This document shows positions 7,988 to 17,179 of a DNA stretch of 64,000 nucleotides, piece after piece. The notes beneath the pieces are model-generated. The model ran no database searches. It was not told where the DNA came from and worked only from the letters and a program-made list of their open reading frames with translations. Each line of letters starts with the position of its first letter. Position 1 is the first letter of the stretch. The position numbers and the translations under genes are program-made. The DNA comes from an uncultured Sphingomonadaceae bacterium. Lineage in GTDB: Bacteria; Pseudomonadota; Alphaproteobacteria; Sphingomonadales; Sphingomonadaceae. The stretch covers positions 413,669-477,668 of the forward strand of contig CANMNF010000003.1 in NCBI GenBank assembly GCA_947499255.1. Direction: 5' to 3'.

Positions 7988-9082
7988 TCAGGATGTCCCA
8001 GCTGTTTCGCGATCAACCATCGCTGCAATCAAACGATCAAATTGTTCATTGGTGCGCAAATTGAGATCACGCTGCGGGAACGGAATTTCGATGCCGTGTT
8101 CTTGAAAAAGCTGCCAGACCTGCATGTAAACATCAGACCGGATATTCGCGAGGCCTTCTTCAGGATCATCGATCCAGAAACGCAGTTCAAAATCGACGGA
8201 ACTATCACCAAAGCCCATGATATTGACGCGTGGGGGCGGTGTTTTGAGCACACGCGGGGTATCGTCCGAAGCTTGATACAGCAGCTTTGTCACCAGCTCT
8301 AAATCGCTGCCATAAGCAACACCAATAGGCGCTTTCACACGCACATCGCGTGAAGAGTAGGACCAGTTAACCACCTGATTGATCATCAAATTTTCGTTGG
8401 GAATAAGATGCTCTGTCCGGTCACGGGTGACGACAGAAATGGCGCGAATTCCGATTTTGCGAATTTGTCCGACACTTTCATTGCCGACCTGATCGGACAC
8501 GGAAATCACGTCGCCGGGTTTAATCGATTTGTCGAGCAACAAAAGGATACCTGAAATCAGATTACCAAACGTTTTCTGCAGGCCGAAACCGATGGCCAGG
8601 CCAAACGCGCCTGAGAAAATTGCCAGCGCGGTAAGATCGATGCCGAGAATATCGATGCACATGAAAAACGCCGCGACCCAGATGATGATCGTGGAAATTT
8701 TCTGCACCAGCAATTGCTGTGTCTGATCAAGCCTGGTCGCGCGTTTGAGAATGCCTGCAACAAGCCGGGTGATGAGCCATGCACCCACTATCACCAGCAG
8801 GACCACACTGCTGGCGACCAGGGCATCCCAAACCGATACGCGGGTGCCCCCGATAGTCAGCGCCCAGGCATCCAGCGTGTCGACCAGCGAAGCGGCAGTT
8901 TCACTTTGTGAGGCAACCGCTTCACGCAGGCCTTCGGCAGCTTCCACTGCATTGGATGGCGGCGCTTCGGGCGACGGTGAGGGGGTTGGCGGGGGCGTAG
9001 TCGCAGCTTCACCACCAGCGTCGGTTGCAGGTGAGGCGGAGCTTTCAGTGGTGTCACCAATCGGCGTTGCGGCAGTTGTCAT
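7988..9082 (-). CDS. Mechanosensitive ion channel, MscS family
   Basis: A 364-residue inner-membrane channel that would open under hypo-osmotic stress. The first 65 residues are a Pro/Ala/Ser-rich disordered segment. Transmembrane helices follow at about 80-105 and 125-150. The pore helix is rich in Gly and Ala (GAFGLAIGFGLQKTFGN). The beta domain carries PGDVISVSDQVG and the IPNENLM motif, and a C-terminal cytoplasmic domain ends the protein. Its start overlaps the metC stop by 4 bases (ATGA), so it is part of the same leftward transcription unit, though it has no evident metabolic link to sulfur. Confidence 0.9.
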   Translation of the reverse strand: MTTAATPIGDTTESSASPATDAGGEAATTPPPTPSPSPEAPPSNAVEAAEGLREAVASQSETAASLVDTLDAWALTIGGTRVSVWDALVASSVVLLVIVGAWLITRLVAGILKRATRLDQTQQLLVQKISTIIIWVAAFFMCIDILGIDLTALAIFSGAFGLAIGFGLQKTFGNLISGILLLLDKSIKPGDVISVSDQVGNESVGQIRKIGIRAISVVTRDRTEHLIPNENLMINQVVNWSYSSRDVRVKAPIGVAYGSDLELVTKLLYQASDDTPRVLKTPPPRVNIMGFGDSSVDFELRFWIDDPEEGLANIRSDVYMQVWQLFQEHGIEIPFPQRDLNLRTNEQFDRLIAAMVDRETAGTS

Positions 9083-10299
9083 GCGCTTCTCATAGCAGCA
9101 AAGCCACCTTCAATGTCACGGATCAAATCTTCCGTGCCTTCCAGCCCGATAGATACGCGAACGCCAACCGCGCCATCACTGTTGGTACCTTGCGGCCAGG
9201 TGCGCAGCTTGCGGCCATGCTCAGGGTCGATAGGGATCGCAAGGCTTTCATACCCGCCCCAGCTATAGCCGATGCCGAAATGTTCCAAAGCATCGATAAA
9301 GCGTGCGCGATCCGCTTTGTCACCTTTCAACAGGAAGGAAAAAAGCCCGCATCCCCCTGTGAAATCACGTTTATACATCGCATGTCCGGGGCCTTCCGGA
9401 ATGAGCGGGCACAGCACGGATGTGACTTCGGGGCGGTGTTGCAGCCAGCTTGCGATTTCTGTCGCGCTGCGCGTGGAATGCTCCAGCCTCACCCCCATTG
9501 TGCGAAGCCCTCTCATGACAAGAGCTGCATCGTCAGGCGAGACAACTTGACCCATAAATTGCGTCATCAAACGCACTTTTTTCATCATCTCTTTGCCAGC
9601 TGAAATGGATCCCATCATAACATCGGAATGCCCCGATGCGTGTTTGGTCAGCGCCATCACAGACATATCGCAGCCGCGCTCCAACGCAGGAAAGCCAATG
9701 CCTGTCGCCCATGTGTTATCGATGATGGAAATAGCGCCTGCATCGCGCGCGATGCTTGCCAGCGCCGGAATATCGCAGATCTCCATCGTCAAGCTGCCGG
9801 GGCTTTCCAGCATAACCGCTTTGGTCTTGTCGCTGATCATGGCAGCAAAGCTTTCCAGATCAAGCGGATCAAACGGTTTTGCCGTTACGCCAAATTGGCT
9901 GAGCATGCTGAGCGCGATCCAGTTAGTGGGGCCATAGGCGTTGTCGGTCACTAACACTTCATCGCCGGGGCGCAGGACACAAAGCATCGCAATGCTCAAA
10001 GCGGCAACGCCGCTGGGATAAAGCTCGGTTGAATGTGCGCCGGGTTCCAATTGGGTCAACGCATCGGCCAAGGCCCATTGCGTTGGCCCTCCTGCTCGTC
10101 CGTAACGGAAATGTCCGTGTTCATCAGGCCGACCGCTTGCCAGATCAGCACAGTCTTCAAAAAGGTGCGTACTTGCACGCCAAACAGGCGGATTGACGAC
10201 GCTGCCTTTTTGACCCTCAACGCCGAGCCATTTGCGCCGCCGACCAGCGCTGACCAGCTTGGTTGCTGCGGTGACTTTATGATTTTCAGAATCGCTCAA
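9079..10299 (-). CDS. metC: Cystathionine beta-lyase / trans-sulfuration PLP enzyme
   Basis: A 406-residue Cys/Met-metabolism PLP enzyme, cleaving cystathionine or a related sulfur amino acid. ELYPSGVAALS binds the cofactor phosphate, DNTWATG is the Asp that contacts the pyridine nitrogen, and the Schiff-base lysine lies in MALTKHASGHSD. The best start is a TTG at 10299 that overlaps the sseA stop as TTGA, with AAGGGAG seven bases ahead. An ATG-equivalent start further out would lie wholly within sseA. Cystathionine beta-lyase is favoured by overall similarity; gamma-synthase or gamma-lyase activity cannot be excluded. Confidence 0.9.
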   Translation of the reverse strand: MSDSENHKVTAATKLVSAGRRRKWLGVEGQKGSVVNPPVWRASTHLFEDCADLASGRPDEHGHFRYGRAGGPTQWALADALTQLEPGAHSTELYPSGVAALSIAMLCVLRPGDEVLVTDNAYGPTNWIALSMLSQFGVTAKPFDPLDLESFAAMISDKTKAVMLESPGSLTMEICDIPALASIARDAGAISIIDNTWATGIGFPALERGCDMSVMALTKHASGHSDVMMGSISAGKEMMKKVRLMTQFMGQVVSPDDAALVMRGLRTMGVRLEHSTRSATEIASWLQHRPEVTSVLCPLIPEGPGHAMYKRDFTGGCGLFSFLLKGDKADRARFIDALEHFGIGYSWGGYESLAIPIDPEHGRKLRTWPQGTNSDGAVGVRVSIGLEGTEDLIRDIEGGFAAMRSA

Positions 10300-11147
10300 G
10301 CGACTGCTCCCTTGCTCATTGGCAGTGATCCATCTGCGCCCCATTCGGCCCAACTGCCATCATAAAAGGCTGTGTCTTTCTTGCCCAATAAGTGCAGCGC
10401 AAACAGCAGGACCGATGCGGTAACGCCGCTGCCGCATGTGGCGATAATTGGTCGGTCCAAATCAATTCCTGCGCTGAGAAAGGCTGCGCGCAGGTCATCG
10501 CGCGATTTATACGTGCCATCATCGTTGAAAAGCTGCGTGAAAGGCAAATTGCGCGATCCCGGTATGTGACCCGGGCGCATGCCTTCGCGCGGTTCAGGCG
10601 CATCCCCTGCAAAACGCGCGGCACCGCGCGCATCGACGACCTGCTCAGCCTTGCTATCGATATTGGCAAGCATCTGCGCTTTGGAGCGGACCATGCTATC
10701 GCTGGCTCTCCTATTGGCCACGAACGGAGTTGCCTTAACGCTATGCGTTCCGCTTTCCACTCGGCGTTTTTCTGCGCGCCACTTACCCAGCCCGCCATCA
10801 AGGATCGCGATATTGCGCATCCCATGCATCTGGCACATGAACCAAGCCCGTGCGGCAGAGCGAATATCGCTATCATCATACAGCACAATGCGCGCAGTTT
10901 CGCTGACCCCAAGCTGCGCCATATGGCTGGCAAATTGCATTGCTGTGGGCAGCGCTGAAGGGACCTCGCTGCCGTGATCGATGATCGATTTTAAGGCCAT
11001 ATATCGCGCGGCGGGAATGTGTGCCGAGGCAAATTCGGCTGCCGCATTGCGGGGCGATCCGGGCAGGTGCGCGCTGGCATCAAGTATAACAAGTCCGCTT
11101 TCGCCAATGTGATCGGCGAGCCATAGTGTTGAGACCAAATCCTGCAT
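10296..11147 (-). CDS. sseA: 3-Mercaptopyruvate / thiosulfate sulfurtransferase
   Basis: A 283-residue tandem rhodanese protein. The N-terminal rhodanese domain (about 5-130) is inactive, with RIVLYDD and ILDGGLGKWRAE. The C-terminal one carries CGSGVTA with the catalytic Cys238. That loop is the mercaptopyruvate sulfurtransferase signature rather than the CRKGVT form of thiosulfate sulfurtransferases. It would move sulfur from 3-mercaptopyruvate to thiol acceptors. The start at 11147 (MQDLVSTLWL) matches the family N-terminus; an in-frame ATG at 11195 would add 16 residues. It is coupled to metC through overlapping stop and start codons. Confidence 0.9.
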   Translation of the reverse strand: MQDLVSTLWLADHIGESGLVILDASAHLPGSPRNAAAEFASAHIPAARYMALKSIIDHGSEVPSALPTAMQFASHMAQLGVSETARIVLYDDSDIRSAARAWFMCQMHGMRNIAILDGGLGKWRAEKRRVESGTHSVKATPFVANRRASDSMVRSKAQMLANIDSKAEQVVDARGAARFAGDAPEPREGMRPGHIPGSRNLPFTQLFNDDGTYKSRDDLRAAFLSAGIDLDRPIIATCGSGVTASVLLFALHLLGKKDTAFYDGSWAEWGADGSLPMSKGAVA

Positions 11148-11232
11148 GCCTTGTTGATTAGACCTATACCGGCGGAACTGTAAACGGCGCTGCATGAGCC
11201 AGTGATTGACAACCTGTTATAGTGGACTTTTG

Positions 11233-12027
11233 TCAGGCGGTTTTCGCTTCTGTTACACCCAGATTGGTCAGCGCTTCGGGCACATTTGTGATCGGCACAA
11301 GTTTGCTGCCATTGTGCAGATGTCCGATAAGGAAGAACTGCGATTTGGGTGTCACATTGGCTCCGATAATCCGCACGCGGGCCAGCAGGTATGGGCCGGT
11401 GCGCGCTGTGGAGCTGACAGTGATATTCGCTGCGGAATTCGCTTTCGTATTCATAGCTTCCAGCAGACCTTCCGGCAGCTTCCAATCGCCCTCGATCAAA
11501 ATCCGTTCACCTTGTTCGAGACGTGCCAGCGTGTCTTGTCGCATTGTTGGCGCGCATGGGCGCACGCCTTGTTCTTGCTTCGCATCGTAGATCACCAGAT
11601 CGCTGATCACACGGATAGTCACCAAGGTCGTATCGCCCGGATTGAGCAAAGCCATGGTGAATTCCAGCCTTGGCCGTATATCATCGATCACCAATGTCTC
11701 TGGTCGGACACCGAATTCAACTTCGGCCAATTGTGATGCGTTGGAATTAATTGAAGCATCAGTTGGTGATGTATCAGCTTGATGCGCGGCTTCTTGAAGC
11801 TTTTGGTTTTCCGCCTTGATCGGCTCTGTCTCGGCGTTTTCTACCCCGTCATTATCGGCCACCTGGTCAAAGCTCAGCTGGCTCAACTCCAGAACGCCGT
11901 CATCTTTGCTATTCGCTGTAGAGCTGAGGCTAGCGCTATCCAGCCGCCGCAGGAGCGCAAGGCATAAGATCATCGCAATCGCTATGCACAGGCCAAATCC
12001 GATCAAAGTGAATGTCGATGCGCTCAT
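11233..12027 (-). CDS. Hypothetical membrane-anchored protein
   Basis: A 264-residue protein I cannot place in a family. One N-terminal transmembrane helix (about 5-28, TLIGFGLCIAIAMILCLALL) anchors it, probably with the rest in the periplasm. A low-complexity acidic linker (35-90) follows. A folded domain from about 100 carries RLEFTMALLNPGDTTLVTIRVISD and ends in short beta-like strands. The ATG at 12027 has GGGA seven bases upstream; ATG 12039 is the alternative. It ends 86 bases before sseA and may share its transcript. The domain is reminiscent of accessory proteins for surface structures, but this is only an impression. Confidence 0.7.
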   Translation of the reverse strand: MSASTFTLIGFGLCIAIAMILCLALLRRLDSASLSSTANSKDDGVLELSQLSFDQVADNDGVENAETEPIKAENQKLQEAAHQADTSPTDASINSNASQLAEVEFGVRPETLVIDDIRPRLEFTMALLNPGDTTLVTIRVISDLVIYDAKQEQGVRPCAPTMRQDTLARLEQGERILIEGDWKLPEGLLEAMNTKANSAANITVSSTARTGPYLLARVRIIGANVTPKSQFFLIGHLHNGSKLVPITNVPEALTNLGVTEAKTA

Positions 12028-12106
12028 GCGTGATCCCATATCGCTTAAGTGGCTTAACGAAAACTGCTGACTTGTGTCAGGGCTCGGCTTGGGACATCAC
12101 ACTGGC

Positions 12107-12574
12107 ATGACAGACACACATGACAGTCCGCAGCCGCTTCATCTGGGCCAGACCAGCACTTTGCCAGCATCGCCTGACGAAGCAGTGCTCGATTATGTAC
12201 CCAATCCGCAGCAAGATGCGTTGTATCTGGTGCGCTTTGCCGCGCCTGAATTCACCTCGCTTTGCCCGGTTACCGGGCAGCCCGATTTCGCGCATCTTGT
12301 GATTGATTATGCGCCGGGTGAAACGATTGTGGAATCCAAAAGCTTGAAGCTGTTTCTGGGCGCTTTTCGCAATCACGCTGGTTTTCATGAAGCGGTGACG
12401 GTTGGCATTGGCAAGCGTTTGGTGACCGAAATGTCACCCAGATGGCTGAGAATTGGCGGCTATTGGTATCCTCGTGGTGGCTTGCCGATTGATGTGTTTT
12501 GGCAAAGCGGGCCTGTGCCTGATGGCCTGTGGTTGCCCGATCAAGGTGTCGCGCCGTATCGCGGGCGGGGCTAA
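12107..12574 (+). CDS. queF: NADPH-dependent 7-cyano-7-deazaguanine reductase (short QueF)
   Basis: A 155-residue preQ0 reductase making preQ1 for queuosine tRNA modification. It is the short, unimodular form. The catalytic thiol is Cys53 in [11 protein letters not shown], Asp60 lies in the same loop, and [10 protein letters not shown] (75-84) is the family signature containing the substrate Glu. The frame is open upstream to 12074, but ATG 12107 gives the expected N-terminus. A queuosine-precursor-type transporter (31986-32741) is also in this window, so queuosine salvage and synthesis may both operate. Confidence 0.93.
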   Translation: MTDTHDSPQPLHLGQTSTLPASPDEAVLDYVPNPQQDALYLVRFAAPEFTSLCPVTGQPDFAHLVIDYAPGETIVESKSLKLFLGAFRNHAGFHEAVTVGIGKRLVTEMSPRWLRIGGYWYPRGGLPIDVFWQSGPVPDGLWLPDQGVAPYRGRG

Positions 12575-12580
12575 GCTGGG

Positions 12581-12624
12581 GGGCGCAAACTTGCCAGCTA
12601 GCGGCTCGCCGCCTAGATGCGCCC
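12581..12624 (+). other. Nested hairpin after queF
   Basis: GGGCGCA (12581-12587) pairs with TGCGCCC (12618-12624), enclosing a second stem GCGGC/GCCGC (12601-12612) with a 2-base turn. No T run follows, so it is not a classical intrinsic terminator. It may stabilise the queF mRNA 3' end or assist Rho-dependent termination before ugd. Confidence 0.4.
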
Positions 12625-12676
12625 TCAAATCGCGCCGTATTCGTGGCGCTCGCGCTCTGCAAGAAGGATTGAATTG

Positions 12677-13978
12677 ATGCGTATCGTGATGATCGGCACC
12701 GGCTATGTCGGCCTAGTCTCGGGCGCTTGCTTTGCTGATTTTGGCCATGACGTCGTGTGCGTCGATAAGGATGCAAGCAAAGTCGATGCGTTGCTTGATG
12801 GACGTATCCCGATTTTTGAACCGGGTCTTGAAGCTTTGGTGGCTAAGAATGTCGAAGCCGGACGGCTGGCCTTTACGCTTGATCTTGCCACCGCTTTGCC
12901 GGAAGCGGACGCGGTGTTTATCGCGGTGGGCACCCCATCGCGGCGCGGCGATGGCCATGCGGATTTGTCCTTCGTTCATGCCGCAGCGCGCGAAATGGCA
13001 TCGCATCTGCGCGAAGGCACAGTTGTTGTCACCAAATCCACCGTTCCCGTGGGCACAGGCGATGATGTGCAACGCATTATCGCAGAGGAATGCCCCGCAC
13101 TTGATTTCCACGTCGCTTCCAATCCAGAATTTCTGCGCGAAGGGGCTGCAATTGCGGATTTCAAAAGGCCAGATCGCGTTGTTGTTGGCGTTGATAGCGA
13201 AGAGGCAGAGCGTGTCCTTCAGGAAATATACCGTCCGCTAACCCGCAATGATTCGCCGCTGATCATTATGAGCAGGCGCGGTGCGGAGCTTACCAAATAT
13301 GCCGCCAACGCTTTCCTGGCGACCAAGATCAGCTTCATCAATGAAATCGCTGACCTGTGCGAAAAAGTGGGCGCAGATGTGCGCGATGTGGCCAAAGGCA
13401 TTGGTCTGGATGAACGCATTGGCCCACGCTTTTTGCAACCCGGCCCCGGCTATGGCGGTTCGTGCTTTCCCAAAGATACGCTGGCGCTGCTCAAGACCGG
13501 GCATGATTACGAAGCGCCTTTGCGTATCGTGGAATCGGTGGTGGCCAGCAATGATCTTCGCAAACGCGCGATGGGGCGAAAAGTTGTTCAGGCGCTTGGC
13601 GGTGATACGCATGGCAAAACGGTTGGCGTGCTTGGGCTCACGTTCAAGGCGAATACCGATGACATGCGCGATAGCCCCGCGATCAGCGTGGTGCAGGCGT
13701 TGCAGGATGCCGGTATCACAGTGCGCGCGCACGATCCTGAAGGCATGGATCAAGCCAAGGCCGTGCTGAGCAACGTGACCTATTGCAGCGATCCTTATGA
13801 AGCGCTGGACGGCGCAGATGCGGCTGTGATCGTGACCGAATGGGACGCGTTTCGCGCGCTCGATATCGAACGGGTGAAATCGCTTTTGTCCAAGCCGATA
13901 ATGGTGGACCTGCGCAATCTGTACAGCCGCGGCGATATGGAGCGCGCTGGCTTCAGCTATGTCGGAGTGGGGCGGTAA
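12677..13978 (+). CDS. ugd: UDP-glucose 6-dehydrogenase
   Basis: A 433-residue enzyme oxidising UDP-glucose to UDP-glucuronate, a precursor for exopolysaccharide or lipid sugars. The NAD site is IGTGYVGLVSG at the N-terminus (6-16). KSTVPVGTGD and the FLREGAAIADFKRPDRVV block follow. The active-site thiol sits in GGSCFPKDT near residue 262. The C-terminal UDP-binding domain carries GLTFKANTDDMRDSPA. The ATG at 12677 has AAGGA nine bases upstream. A tRNA-Thr gene follows on the other strand. Confidence 0.96.
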   Translation: MRIVMIGTGYVGLVSGACFADFGHDVVCVDKDASKVDALLDGRIPIFEPGLEALVAKNVEAGRLAFTLDLATALPEADAVFIAVGTPSRRGDGHADLSFVHAAAREMASHLREGTVVVTKSTVPVGTGDDVQRIIAEECPALDFHVASNPEFLREGAAIADFKRPDRVVVGVDSEEAERVLQEIYRPLTRNDSPLIIMSRRGAELTKYAANAFLATKISFINEIADLCEKVGADVRDVAKGIGLDERIGPRFLQPGPGYGGSCFPKDTLALLKTGHDYEAPLRIVESVVASNDLRKRAMGRKVVQALGGDTHGKTVGVLGLTFKANTDDMRDSPAISVVQALQDAGITVRAHDPEGMDQAKAVLSNVTYCSDPYEALDGADAAVIVTEWDAFRALDIERVKSLLSKPIMVDLRNLYSRGDMERAGFSYVGVGR

Positions 13979-14045
13979 CACATCCTATGCGGCTGGCCGC
14001 AAAGCCAGCGCATATTTCACCCAGCGGTTTGAAACGCGATGACAA

Positions 14046-14121
<76 letters not shown>

Positions 14122-14178
14122 GCGCCATATTTGCCCTATCGCTTCACTGCGTGAAGGCAAGTTGCGCAGCCCTTTGTC

Positions 14179-15048
14179 CTAGATTGCGCCGAAGGTCCAG
14201 CCCTCTGTTTGCGCAATTTGCGATGTGAGGCCCTTTGGTGCCCAAAGTTCGCGCTTGTGCGCCACGTTGCGCAGCCAGGCCGCAGTGATCAAAGCATCGC
14301 TCGTGTGGTCGTCCATCGCGCCTGTGCCTTGGACGGGCGGGCTGCCCAAATTGCGCAGCGCCTCGTTCAGCGCCTCATAGCTGCGCAGCTTGCTGGTAGA
14401 CGCAGTGCGGCCAGCAGCAATCGCGGCCAACGCCGTGTATATCTCAACCACAACACAGCCGCGTTCCGGCAGCGGATCAATCGGCCATACCGGCAAAGTG
14501 CCACGCAACCGATGCAGCATTCGCATCCCGGTGAGCGAGGATTTCCCAACCTGCGCCGCGCCCACCAGATTGAAATTTGAATACGGCTTGCACCCTTGTG
14601 CCTCCTGCGCGCGTTCGGTTACACGCAGTCGCCCGCGTCCGCCTCCAAACAATGCGCCTTCGCGCCCGCCATGCCGCCGGAAATATGGCGCAAAATCAGG
14701 ATGATCGACAAAGCTTGTCGCGCCGAGGTGATCGTCGTTTGCGCAAACCTTATCGATCAACTGCCACAGATCAGGCGCGGTGCGGGGGCTTTGTGGATGG
14801 CCGGGCAGGTAAGCGCCTTCATCGCAGAACGGCAGAGCGATCCCCAGATCAAGACCGACCAGCGTATCGCGCGGCAAAGCATCGCGCAGTACCGTTAGAA
14901 CGTCATCGCGCGCCCAGCCACGTTCTTGCTTGATAAGCACTGGCGGACCACCCGCAGCATCGGCAATCGCCATCGCAATCGTCTTATGCCGCGCACCTTT
15001 TGCACCCGACCAGTCAATCGCGATGTAGTGTGAAAAGCGCCTGCTCAA
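14179..15048 (-). CDS. DUF429-like predicted RNase-H-fold protein
   Basis: A 289-residue protein of the DUF429 type, which has a ribonuclease-H-like fold and no defined substrate. YIAIDWSGAKG at the N-terminus supplies the first acidic residue (IDWSG), LVGLDLGIALPF the second, and the C-terminal GAMDDHTSDALITAAW the last acidic cluster, as expected for a nuclease-like active site. I favour a TTG start at 15048 that overlaps the upstream stop as TTGA, with AAGG nine bases ahead. A GTG at 15075 would add nine residues and overlap the neighbour by 31 bases. It is coupled to the lipoprotein gene. Confidence 0.75.
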   Translation of the reverse strand: MSRRFSHYIAIDWSGAKGARHKTIAMAIADAAGGPPVLIKQERGWARDDVLTVLRDALPRDTLVGLDLGIALPFCDEGAYLPGHPQSPRTAPDLWQLIDKVCANDDHLGATSFVDHPDFAPYFRRHGGREGALFGGGRGRLRVTERAQEAQGCKPYSNFNLVGAAQVGKSSLTGMRMLHRLRGTLPVWPIDPLPERGCVVVEIYTALAAIAAGRTASTSKLRSYEALNEALRNLGSPPVQGTGAMDDHTSDALITAAWLRNVAHKRELWAPKGLTSQIAQTEGWTFGAI

Positions 15049-15800
15049 TCGCACATACCTTGGCGGATGTTCCACCCTTCGTTCTCAGCGAAAGCGAACG
15101 TCAGCTGGTCGCTACCGAGGGCGTTTTCTGGATGTGTGTTCGACGGCGTCGCAGTCACTTCGAAACAGCTCTCCCCGACCCAGCGCGAGAATTGCCAACG
15201 GCCTGCTTCAATCCAATATTCCTCTGGAAGGTCGCCTTTGTCATCGGCAACGTTCAGGAAAATCGGTTCAATGGGCGTTTTGGTCGTATCCCAAATGCCC
15301 ACGCCTTCAAGTCCGCCCCAGCCCACCTCGGAGATTTGAATGGCAGCCATGCGCTCCCTCGCGGGCGAAAATACCGGAGCTGCGCCGGTATCAAACATCA
15401 CCCCGTCACCGCGCCGGTCAAAGAAGAAGTAACCAAAAGCCTCGTACCCGTCCCAGTCGATGCCGAGGAAACGATCGTCTTCTATGTAGCCGATTGCTCG
15501 GATTTTGCTGACCCAGACGCGATCCACGCAGATTGTGCTGCCACTTTCGGTCAACACGGCAAGGCTGGTCTCGCTGACCTCCGCAATAGAAGTAAACGGC
15601 TCAGCGATTTCCAGTTCTGCAGAGCCTTCAGGTTCCCATTCCTGCGCTTGTCGAGTGTCATCGCACATCGCCACGTCGGGTTTGGCATTGCTTACGATTG
15701 GCACACCAAAATCGAGTTCCTGAGGTTCCTCGACTGCCGGAGCGTTGCAGCCTGATATGAAGAATGCGGCAAGGGAAGTAGCAGCAAAGGAAGGTCTCAT
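15045..15800 (-). CDS. Hypothetical lipoprotein
   Basis: A 251-residue protein with a lipoprotein signal: MRPSF, a hydrophobic run and the lipobox ISGC with Cys18 as the lipidated residue. The mature part is acidic and rich in Trp and Phe, with strands such as SKIRAIGYIEDDRFLGI and GYFFFDRRGDGVMF. Two cysteines near the C-terminus (SCFEV, QGMCD) could form a disulfide. I do not recognise the family. It starts within the rarA stop codon (ATGA overlap at 15797-15800), so it is expressed with rarA although a functional link is not evident. Confidence 0.75.
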   Translation of the reverse strand: MRPSFAATSLAAFFISGCNAPAVEEPQELDFGVPIVSNAKPDVAMCDDTRQAQEWEPEGSAELEIAEPFTSIAEVSETSLAVLTESGSTICVDRVWVSKIRAIGYIEDDRFLGIDWDGYEAFGYFFFDRRGDGVMFDTGAAPVFSPARERMAAIQISEVGWGGLEGVGIWDTTKTPIEPIFLNVADDKGDLPEEYWIEAGRWQFSRWVGESCFEVTATPSNTHPENALGSDQLTFAFAENEGWNIRQGMCD

Positions 15801-17119
15801 GATTGCCGCTCCGTCCGCAGCTTATCCCAATAAGCGATGCGTTCGCGTACTTTGCGTTCAAAGCCGCGCTCTACCGGCTCGTAAAACGTTTGCGGTTCCA
15901 TTTCTGCAGGCCAGTAATTGTCGCCGGAAAAGCCACCTTGTGCATCGTGATCATAGGTGTAGCCTTCGCCGTAACCGACATCTTTCATCAGTTTGGTCGG
16001 CGCGTTGACGATGTTCATGGGCGGCATCAAACTGCCTGTTTCCTTCGCGCTATTCCACGCGGCCTTTTGCGCTTTGTAAGCGGCGTTCGATTTGGGCGCG
16101 GTGGCGAGATAGAGGCAGGCCTGGGCAAGGGCAAGTTCGCCTTCGGGGGAGCCCAAAAACTGATACGCATCCTTCGCTGCCAGGCATTGTTGCAAAGCTT
16201 GCGGATCGGCCAGCCCTATGTCCTCAACCGCCATACGCACCAATCTGCGGGCAAGGAAAAGTGGCTCTTCCCCGGCTGTGATCATGCGTGCGAGATAATA
16301 AAGCGCGGCTTGCGGATCAGACCCGCGCACCGCTTTATGTAAGGCGGAAATGAGGTTGTAATGGCCTTCACGATCCTTGTCGTAAACGGCCACGCGGCGC
16401 TGCAAAAATTGGCCCAGGCTTGCCGGATCAAGCGGCGCATCGATTTTAGCGGCATATAGCGTTTCGGCTTGATTGAGCAGAAACCGCCCATCGCCATCCG
16501 CGCTTGCGATCAAGGCTGAACGCGCAGCATCGGTGAGAGGCAGGGGGCCTTCAAGCGCCTCTGCACGGGTGAGCAATTCGCCAAGCGCGCGCGCATCAAG
16601 CCGGTGCAAGATCAGCACCTGTGCACGGCTGAGCAGGGCAGCGTTGAGTTCGAAGCTGGGGTTCTCAGTCGTCGCGCCGACAAGGGTCACTGTGCCACGC
16701 TCAACAAAAGGCAAAAAGCCATCCTGCTGCGCGCGGTTGAAACGGTGTATCTCGTCTACGAAAAGCAGCGTGCGCTGCCCCGCTTTGCGCGCCGTTTCAG
16801 CAGCGGCGAAGGCTTTTTTGAGGTCGGCGACGCCGGTGAATACCGCGCTTACCGCTTCATATCGCATCCCCACACTATCGGCGAGCAGGCGCGCCATGCT
16901 GGTTTTTCCCGTCCCCGGTGGCCCCCACAAGATGATGCTGGACAGCTTGCCTGCAGCAACCATTCGCCCGATTGCGCCATCTTCTCCGGTGAGGTGATCC
17001 TGCCCGATAATCTCGCCCAGCGATTGCGGCCGCAAACGATCAGCAAGCGGCGCATCTTCACTTGGCGCAGCGTCACCTTTTGAAGACGGGGGAGGGTCAT
17101 CGGCGAAGAGGTCAGCCAT
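15797..17119 (-). CDS. rarA: Replication-associated recombination protein A (RarA/MgsA AAA+ ATPase)
   Basis: A 440-residue clamp-loader-like AAA+ ATPase that acts at stalled forks. RPQSLGEIIGQDHL precedes Walker A WGPPGTGKTS, and Walker B is LLFVDEIHRFNRAQQD. Sensor-1 is LVGATTENPSFELN, and the C-terminal MgsA domain has LARRLVRMAVEDIGLADP and YLATAPKSNAAYKA. Length is normal for the family. The first 20 residues are Pro/Asp-rich and probably disordered. It is the first gene of a leftward coupled trio with the lipoprotein and DUF429 genes. Confidence 0.95.
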   Translation of the reverse strand: MADLFADDPPPSSKGDAAPSEDAPLADRLRPQSLGEIIGQDHLTGEDGAIGRMVAAGKLSSIILWGPPGTGKTSMARLLADSVGMRYEAVSAVFTGVADLKKAFAAAETARKAGQRTLLFVDEIHRFNRAQQDGFLPFVERGTVTLVGATTENPSFELNAALLSRAQVLILHRLDARALGELLTRAEALEGPLPLTDAARSALIASADGDGRFLLNQAETLYAAKIDAPLDPASLGQFLQRRVAVYDKDREGHYNLISALHKAVRGSDPQAALYYLARMITAGEEPLFLARRLVRMAVEDIGLADPQALQQCLAAKDAYQFLGSPEGELALAQACLYLATAPKSNAAYKAQKAAWNSAKETGSLMPPMNIVNAPTKLMKDVGYGEGYTYDHDAQGGFSGDNYWPAEMEPQTFYEPVERGFERKVRERIAYWDKLRTERQS

Positions 17120-17179
17120 TTGGCTTATCTAGCAAAGCGTGCCGGCATTGCCACGGCGATTTGGGTGATCACGCTGGAG

